The position numbers were made by a program, and so were the translations under genes. Source: Acephala macrosclerotiorum (Eukaryota; Ascomycota; Leotiomycetes; Helotiales; Mollisiaceae). From it: DNA of 64,000 nucleotides. The notes under the pieces were generated by a model. That model saw only the letters and a program-made list of their open reading frames with translations. It was not told the origin of the DNA and did no database searches. Of this stretch, positions 57,430 to 64,000 are shown in pieces. The stretch spans positions 1-64,000 of the forward strand of contig MU119240.1 in the NCBI GenBank assembly GCA_014904845.1. Direction: 5' to 3'. Every line of letters begins with the position of its first letter. The first letter of the stretch is position 1.

Positions 57430-60234
57430 ATTGATAACGTGTTGTGGTTGAAGTGCACCCCTAGAAACGAAAGACGAAGTTAACGACAGTCGAGATTGAA
57501 GTTATGACGAAGCGAAAGTTTCCTTGGAAACCAAGATCAGGGCCAGTGAATGCAACGAATGTGGTAGGAGTGAGGCGCGATGGGATTTGGATTTGGATCT
57601 GGATAAACACGACCTCCTGGCTTGCTAAAAGCAGATACGGGAGACAGCCAGTGGCCAAAGATGCGCCAGTGGCGTTGGGGGAGAACGCTGGAAGAACAGC
57701 GATGGGCCGAAAAAGACTGGAAATGTCGGCACTGTATGACGTCCTATTGGATGATGGTCGCTGGATGGAGAGCTATTCTGACCGTAAGCAGGAAAATGGC
57801 ACAGCCGGGGATAGGTGCTGCATTAGTTGGCTGCCCGGTGGATGTTTGCACGAGGCAGCGCAATCAAAATGTTCCTGGTGGTGAGACCTGAGGAATACTT
57901 ATCTTCACACCCGTCCTACCTGTTCTTCAATGCCCTGCAGCCGCATCAATTGTACCAATTCTCAGAATACAAGTGAGGGGTATCTCCAGATTGTTTGGTG
58001 TTTCGAGATTTGCGGAGGGGTGTTGGGGTCAGATATCAACAAGCTTCAGTGGCACGGATCATCACGTCACGATGTGGGTCAAGGAGATGAATGGAGTCAA
58101 ATACGAGTGCTGATATGTACCCTTAGTTTGCGTATAAGTGTATATGTGAGTATAAGGGGTCCTCGAACCGATAAAAAGCCTTTCACGAGGTTATCCACAC
58201 CTCTTTCTCTTCAAATAAAAGCATCGGTCTATTCTTTTGGCGTCCTCATCTGGGTTACGTTTGAATGGAGTCGGCAGACAGCAGTGCGTGAAGTCAAATT
58301 CGCTTGCTCAGAAGCTCTACGAGACCAACTCTCTAGGAGACAGCATTTCTGTTTAGAAGATTCGAAGGATCCTCTCATCAATTTGATGACCAACTCCGTG
58401 TTCTTCTCGAATTATTCATTCGAAGCGACTTTCATCCTCTAGCGAGCATATAAACGCAACTCGTATTCTGCAACCTCTGATTGGTGAGAGGGGAGCAACT
58501 ATCTGCACGTTTACCAAAAGCATTGAAATACTTTCTGAAGTTGACAAAGCTATCTTAGCCTAACGGTGTCAAGACGGTTATAGTCGAGACGAAGTATTCG
58601 AGACTTGTTGAAGTATCTGAGATCTGAATTTTTAATTCGTGCTAGTTTTGTCAACTTTTCCGTTTGCCACTCGGAACAGCATCCGAAGGGAATGCACCAA
58701 GAGCTCCAGACACAATCTTAGCAGGAAGATTCTCACTTTTGGCATCAGAAAGGTATCGGACATAGTACCAGAGATGGAGAGATGGAGGAGACCTGCTTGT
58801 GCTATCCCCACGTGATCCCCACGTGATCCCCACGTGTCGAATTGTCCAGCGTCGATCGAGGCATTAAAATTCTGTTTCGTGGCTCATCGAGGCCTTCAAA
58901 GTCCTTCTTCTTTTCACATTGAATGCTTTTGCTGCATATTGCACTTCCTCAATGCTTCTTTTTCTTTCGATTGCAAGAAGATTTGCAATCTTTATCGCCT
59001 CGCACCATCTTTCTGGCGTTGGAATCTGTACTCATGTCATTTAATCTCAATGTCTTGTTCGTCTCGTCGACACCAAGGAAATCTTTTCGAAAGTCGCTTT
59101 TGTCTGTTTAATTCCGTATTGGGATGAATTACCACATATCCCTCTCTTCAATGTCCAGCTACTTTCTTGCACATTAGGAAATTCTGTTGCATATCGTTGC
59201 AATGTCCCACCCCAATATCAACATTCAGCCGCTGCTTTTCTTTTGTATATATACTCCATAGCAACATTAGACAACCTTGATTTTGCACGCCGAAAGACCC
59301 CTCCCTCCCCCACGGGGCAGAATTCTATCGATCCACGTGATGGTTGGGCTGAAATACTCTTTCCCAGATCCGTTCCTTCCTAGTTGTTCTACTTCTTACG
59401 CCTGTTATTTCGATCCTCTGAATTCTGCGTCTGTTCTATTCTTAAATTTTCCACATCTTTTCCTTCTCGCATCAACAGCAGCCCGCATCCTATTTCTAAT
59501 CTAGGTCGCTTACAATAGATCACTACCCCTCGGGCTCTACGACTTGGTATGCTCCAATTTTGGTCTCTGGCGAGCTCCGAAACTCAATACTTCTATCGAA
59601 ACACCCTTTCCTTGCCGATCGATCCGTCGAGCTACTTGGGGAGGCTGAGATGGCACGAAGAGCATGGAAAGTACTGTAGGTAATGTCCGAGGCTCCTAAT
59701 GAACAAGCTGACACTCGGTGTGCCTTGAACACGAGGTCAAGACTAGGCAGACGGCTATTCAACATATTGTAACAACCATACAAGTCGAGAGTTACTCCTT
59801 TGGTATTCTGAATGCGGTTCCCTTGCGCCGGGAAAAGTCGGGTCACTTCACCCAGCCTCGCCAAAGTCTCGTGTTTTCGCGCTGTCAATCTCCCCACAAT
59901 CGACCTCCTTACCCCAAAGAAAACCCCAATGCGGTGAATTAAGCCCAGCAGCTCAAACCCCGAGCGCCCTGTTCTATAGAATGAGATGGGAAATGGACTG
60001 ACCAGATCTGATCGCGTGCCGGCAATAGGTAGGCGTCGGCGCCTGAACATACCTTAAGTGCAGCTACGAACCTCCAAATATCCTGCTCGACGATGCGAAT
60101 TTGGATGAGCACAACTGGCCAAACAACGCTATACTACGACTTGGATAGAAGAATACTTTTATGTCGGCACAGGTACGTCAAGATTCGGGAATCGTGAAGT
60201 TTCGTTAATCAGTTGTCAGCTCTGCGGATCACGG
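57430..60234. other. 2.8-kb stretch without a recognisable gene
   Basis: GH72 promoter at left. Frames at 57504-57884 and 57930-58442 (plus) and 59523-60050 (minus) are open for 126-175 codons, but the translations show no domain, signal peptide or helix pattern. A TGGATTTGGATTTGGATCTGGAT run near 57581-57603 is a simple hexamer repeat. A triple CACGTG cluster is listed separately. Confidence 0.45.
58807..58836. promoter_or_regulatory. Three CACGTG E-boxes at 11-bp spacing
   Basis: The palindromic hexamer CACGTG occurs at 58809-58814, 58820-58825 and 58831-58836 within a tandem CCCCACGTGAT unit. CACGTG is the site of bHLH factors such as Pho4, Cbf1 and SREBP-type proteins. No gene close by is certain. 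Confidence 0.6.
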
Positions 60235-60606
60235 ATGCTGGATTTCAACTCCAGTCAAGAAGAGCAAATTGGAATCAGGCCGCCGTATATCTTATGGGCG
60301 GTTAGCCTCGACGATCTTCCAAACTCAAGAGATGTGCATGAGCGGCTTCGAGCACAATCTAGAAATTGGGAATTGCCAGCAGAGGACGTGTGGCGGTCGT
60401 ATCAAACCGTCTACACAGGAACCTCAAAAGGAGTGAGGTACAAAATGACAATCGGTAGCCCGATAGAGTCTAAGCTAGTAGGGCATATACCAATAACGGT
60501 GATTGCATGGCGAGAACTTGGAACTGGTATTCTCTATCAATTGATAAGATAGAGAGGTCCATCGCTGACGAGAACCCAAAAGCATCTGGTATCGAAGTCA
60601 TAGGCT

Positions 60607-61085
60607 GTGCTGATACCTCGGTCATGCCTGCAAATCACCCAGATATCTTCAAATTCTCCTCACTTGCTCCACCACCGCCTTTATCACCATCCTCTTCGGC
60701 ATCCTCTTCACGATGTTCAAGCCTCACCCATCGACTGTTCACATTTCAAGGAACAACCACATTGCCAAAATCTCTATGCCAAATGCCGACGTCGATACAC
60801 AACGTCAGGCCCTCAAATATTCTTTTCAGGATCTGGAACCAACTCACTCAAATACGCCCCTGCATTCTTATCGGTCTGCTGTTTTTCGCCTTCCTATCAT
60901 TGAGTATCTTCCTCGGCGTGTTCTTCACTTTGGATAAAAGCTATGGATATAGCATGGGGGATGCGTTTACGCTCGCCGGTTTTGTCTTCGGAATTGATGC
61001 TTGTTGCACTCCTGTGTTGTTTGCCTACCATTACCCTCATTGTGAGTGTCGGAGGAGAGGAAGGGTGAAGCTTTGTACTGAGTAA
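60607..61085 (+). pseudogene. Possible small membrane protein gene with unresolved frame
   Basis: Low-confidence call. One frame has a hydrophobic helix (STTAFITILFGILFTMF) followed by a natural-looking polar stretch (NNHIAKISMPNADVDTQRQAL) and runs into a stop at 60937. Another frame, offset by one base, has two more helices (LIGLLFFAFLSLSIFLGVFF and FTLAGFVFGIDACCTPVLFAYH) and ends at 61085. They could be parts of one protein separated by a frameshift near 60850-60880 or by an intron I could not place. An upstream frame at 60235-60552 may or may not belong to it. No family recognised. Confidence 0.3.
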
Positions 61086-61359
61086 CGTATTTGAGGAGAA
61101 TATTTTATTGGTTTATATTTTTATTTTTTTATTTTTGGAATATGGATCGATATACCCTCTGAATGTACATTGTGGACCACAGTGAAGCTGGCATTTCCAA
61201 TCTGGGTGCATGTCGAGCTTCATTTTAAGATCAAGTTGGGCCATTGAGACCACTTATCGTGACCGTGCTGGTGGAGGACTTTGACAAGGTCCCCATTCCG
61301 CCCTCTGAACCATACCGAGTCCACGTATCCTCAAGTCCTCACCCCCAGCCCTCCCAATC
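61086..61359. other. Short spacer, no gene seen
   Basis: T-rich run TTTATATTTTTATTTTTTTATTT-like at about 61110-61135, perhaps part of a 3' processing region for a plus-strand transcript. Nothing else. Confidence 0.4.
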
Positions 61360-62019
61360 CTAATATATGCCCTCATCATGCGGCCTCCCAAACCTCGGCT
61401 CCCCCTCATTCGCCATATCCAAATACACAATCCACCCCTTCTCATGCCACTCCCTCAAATCCAACCCCTCCTGCCCAGCATCCAGTGTATGCGCATTAAC
61501 ACTAAAATACCCCGTATCTCCTTCTACCCACCCCTCCTTCTTCGGACTCCAAACCTTGACCCTCTCTCCCTTCTTCCCTCCCCCACTATCCCCTTCCCCG
61601 GGAACATCAACCTCCAACTCCCTCTCCACAACCTCCCCATCTCCCCCACCATTATCCCCATTGAAAGCAAAACACCTCACTCCACAATTCGGACAGAAAT
61701 ACCAATGTATCTCATGATCGAAACAAGTGTAATCTTTCAATCCGCCTTGTACGGGGTTTAACGGGGAGAGTAACAAGAAGTCGAGAGGAGAGGAGGGGAG
61801 ACGGATGTGGAAGAAGGACATTTTGTGGCAGGTTGTGCAGTTGCATTTTCGGATTCGGACAGAGGACGAGGAGTCGGGGGCTGTGGCTAGGTTGGCAGGA
61901 GGAAGGGTGAGGTAGGTGATGTATTTCGTGTGGCCGCAGTGGCAGGAGCCTGTGTAAGGTCGTCGGGTTGGGGGAGGGGTGGTTGTGGTTGTGGTGGGGG
62001 TTTGGGTAGAAAAGGTCAT
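61360..62019 (-). CDS. GFA/CENP-V-family zinc protein
   Basis: Single exon, 219 residues, with the zinc-binding pattern of the glutathione-dependent formaldehyde-activating (GFA) fold: GSCHCGH near residue 25, CNCTTCHK near 60 and FCPNCGVRCF near 110. These fungal proteins are named after one bacterial enzyme; real activity and substrate are unknown. The start is Thr/Pro-rich (TPTTTTTTPPP), perhaps disordered. An insertion rich in Gly and Glu (NGGGDGEVVERELEVDVPGE) splits the domain. The C-terminal part SVNAHTLDAGQEGLDLREWH is family-like. Cytosolic, no signal peptide. ATG 62019 is the only suitable start. Confidence 0.9.
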   Translation of the reverse strand: MTFSTQTPTTTTTTPPPTRRPYTGSCHCGHTKYITYLTLPPANLATAPDSSSSVRIRKCNCTTCHKMSFFHIRLPSSPLDFLLLSPLNPVQGGLKDYTCFDHEIHWYFCPNCGVRCFAFNGDNGGGDGEVVERELEVDVPGEGDSGGGKKGERVKVWSPKKEGWVEGDTGYFSVNAHTLDAGQEGLDLREWHEKGWIVYLDMANEGEPRFGRPHDEGIY

Positions 62020-62645
62020 TGCGGGTTCTGGAAGGTGTTAATATCGGCATTGGACGTGGAGGAGAGGGGAGGGATAGACTTAGAGTTGTGCTTCTTGGTG
62101 AGTGAGGGAGGTGTTGAAGAGTAGAGGGAAAAGAGAAAGGAGAGATAGGTATCCTACCTAGATCTTACCTACACTTACGAGCCGAACTCAATGCAGGTAC
62201 AACGGTAACTTATCTCTTACTCACGATGAATTATCTTTACGATAACGCGTCGCGAGCTGAAAGAGGGAGGAGGGATGCCAAGATGTGGGGTACACGCTAG
62301 AACACGACAAGGGTCTCGAACAGCTGACTTGCCGAAGATCTTCCAGGGGTCGAGGCGTTGACATCATCTGAAGCTTTTCATTCTTCCCTCGATTCTTCTG
62401 CGCGATCTCCAGACCCTTTAACGGCTTCTAGTGCCAGTGCTTGTGAATAATAGTCTGCTCTAGAGCAAGATGTACTAGGGTACTCTACGTAACCAGAAGC
62501 AGGGTATGGATACGGAGTACCAGACATACTGCTCAGTGGTGATGATGTCGAGGTGGGAATTTCTGCTTTTGTTTATCTTCTTCCTTTATTTGCGTTCCTC
62601 TGAAGCTCTTTTCTGTATCTCTATTTTGTTCTCGAAGCTAGTACC
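62020..62645. other. Divergent intergenic region, no gene seen
   Basis: Lies between the GFA-type gene (minus) and the SNG1-like gene (plus). Includes a CTACCTAGATCTTACCTACAC stretch near 62155. A frame at 62506 overlaps the next gene in another phase and is a shadow. Confidence 0.45.
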
Positions 62646-64000
62646 ATGTCTACACATTCAGAAGAAACTCTTGACCAAATCGACGGCCACATGGCCAACA
62701 GTCATGATCAAGAGAGGCCACTCATGGACAGAGCACTTCCCGCCTTCACTTCTCCGTATCTGGCACAGGAGCGGAAAACATGGAGGAAAATGTTCATCAT
62801 GTTCTGCGTACTTCTGGTTACGATCGTTCTTGGAATCCTGTCTCTATACTGGGGCGCAGACCATTCTCTTCAATTCAATGTCCCAGTCTTCACCGTGGCG
62901 ATCATCGATTTCGACCAAGGGGAAGTAGGACCATATCTGCAACAAATGGGCGCAACAGCTCGATCGATGAATCCAGAGATGACATTGGGGTATGTCTCCG
63001 AGCCAGGATCGAAGTACAATTTCTCGAACGAACGAGCTCGACATGCGTTGAAGCAGGAGGATTTTTGGATTGGGATCATCATTCAGGCCAACGCCACGAC
63101 AGCTATGAACTACGCGTATAATGAGGGGAACACGAGTTACGACCCGACAGGATCAGTACATGTTATATATGAGGAGGGAAGGAATACTTTGGCGATCGAT
63201 GAATATGCATACCCCGCTGTGATTACGTTCATGAATTCGTTCGTCATGCAGTTTGCGAAACAGAAGCAGGCTTCTCTTCTGACAGCCAATACTGGGAATG
63301 CAACTCCATTGGAAAGGCAGGCTCAGAATCCGATACCGATTGGATATTCGATCTACAATACTGCTCCATACGTTCCCAGCACAGCAGAAGCAGCGACTGA
63401 GATTGGAACTATATGTAAGTGTTCTCTAATTTCCGTTCCTGGCAGTGCTGACTGAATTGGCAGACCTCATCATCATCTCTTTCCTCTCAGTCCTAATGTT
63501 CAATGCTCTCAACGAAGCCATGATGGGCAAAGTCTCCACCGCCCGCTATTACATCTACAGTACCGCCTCACCCTCCTGCCCTCCATCTACTTCTTCCTTC
63601 CCCTCCTCTACATGGCCCTCTCCTGCATCTGGTAAATCCGCTTCGATAAATTCTACGGTCCCTCCGGCTGCGTAATCTACTGGATGCTCTCCTACGTCTC
63701 CATGCTAGCCTTCGGTCTCGCAGTCGAAAACGTAAACAACGTCCTCGGCCCGCCTTTCACCCCAGTGTTTTTCGTGTTTTGGGTAATCTCGAATGTGGCG
63801 ACAGGATTCTATCCGATCGAGTTGCTGAGCAATTTCTATCTATGGGGTTTGGCGTGGCCGTTGAGACATAATTTGATCGGATCGAAGACGATTTTGTTTG
63901 GGACGAAAAATCTTTTGGGGTTGGATTTTGGGGTGTTGATTGCTTGGGTGGCGGTTAGTATTGCGTTGCAGCCGTTTACGATTTGGGTGCAATTGAGGAA
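62646..64000 (+). pseudogene. SNG1-like (DUF3533) membrane protein gene, disrupted and cut by window end
   Basis: Homologue of yeast SNG1, a plasma-membrane protein linked to nitrosoguanidine resistance and lipid asymmetry; fungal relatives are poorly studied. Exon 1 62646-63414, intron 63415-63463 (donor GTAAGT, acceptor GGCAG), exon 2 from 63464 past the window end. One span near residue 60 (MFIMFCVLLVTIVLGILSLYW), an extracellular part with NVPVFTVAIIDFDQG, DFWIGIIIQANAT and VHVIYEEGRN, then spans from IISFLSVLMFNAL on. After YYIY (about 63558) the conserved sequence continues one frame over (RLTLLPSIYFFLPLLY), and there TAA at 63633-63635 follows SCIW before IRFDKFYGPSG. Both look like small lesions in a conserved gene. 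Confidence 0.8.

Noticed and set aside
63633..63720. TAA in the SNG1-like gene as part of an intron starting GTAAAT
   Set aside because: The 'intron' would delete conserved membrane sequence (GPSGCVIYWML) and still leave the earlier frame problem.

Overview
The window looks like nuclear DNA from a filamentous ascomycete (Pezizomycotina), most likely a plant-associated or saprotrophic Leotiomycete-type fungus; the order is inferred from gene content, not shown. Support for this: almost every gene I could resolve has introns of about 42-60 bp with GTAHGT-like donors and CTRAC-like branch sites. The families are typical of such fungi: Zn2Cys6 regulator, HET domain, CFEM-GPI protein, RTA1, GH28 pectinase, GH72 transglucosylase, SNG1-like protein, Vps3844. 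There are also AT-rich blocks and a decayed Fot1/Pogo transposon. No prokaryotic operon structure, tRNA, rRNA or CRISPR array was seen. I worked out splice sites by eye; most rebuilt models give an integer number of codons.

Layout. 0-23 kb is accessory: a complete four-exon Zn2Cys6 regulator (87-1870, minus), an NAD(P)-binding reductase with an internal stop, a HET relic, a frame-shifted APH-type kinase, an intact HET protein, a frame-broken membrane protein, RTA1, a dead secreted DUF3237-like gene, orphan membrane proteins, a DUF6594 gene, a secreted hydrolase and a CFEM-GPI protein. 23-26 kb has no recognisable gene. 26-29 kb holds a small secreted protein and an endopolygalacturonase, both with TATA boxes. 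A 1035-residue low-complexity protein follows. 34.2-36.2 kb is one Pogo/Fot1 element with 90-bp inverted repeats. 36.8-38.9 kb is a disrupted PAF-acetylhydrolase. 39.8-51 kb is core: Vps3844-type ER protein, mitochondrial membrane protein, a possibly myristoylated Ser/Ala-rich protein, SET protein, CMC1, UTP11 and a C-terminally anchored protein. 53-57.4 kb carries secreted gamma-glutamyltranspeptidase and a GPI-anchored GH72 enzyme. 60-64 kb has a doubtful membrane gene, a GFA-type zinc protein and a disrupted SNG1-like gene cut by the window edge.

The strongest overall signal is a contrast. At least six accessory genes each carry one or two small lesions (one-base frameshifts, single nonsense codons) in otherwise well-preserved reading frames, while core and secreted cell-wall genes are intact. 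Either this lineage is shedding accessory genes or the assembly has local base errors; read data would separate the two. Other structural surprises are a five-copy, roughly 131-bp degenerate tandem array at 43.16-43.79 kb, three CACGTG boxes at exact 11-bp spacing at 58.8 kb, and a GC-AG intron in the GH72 gene.
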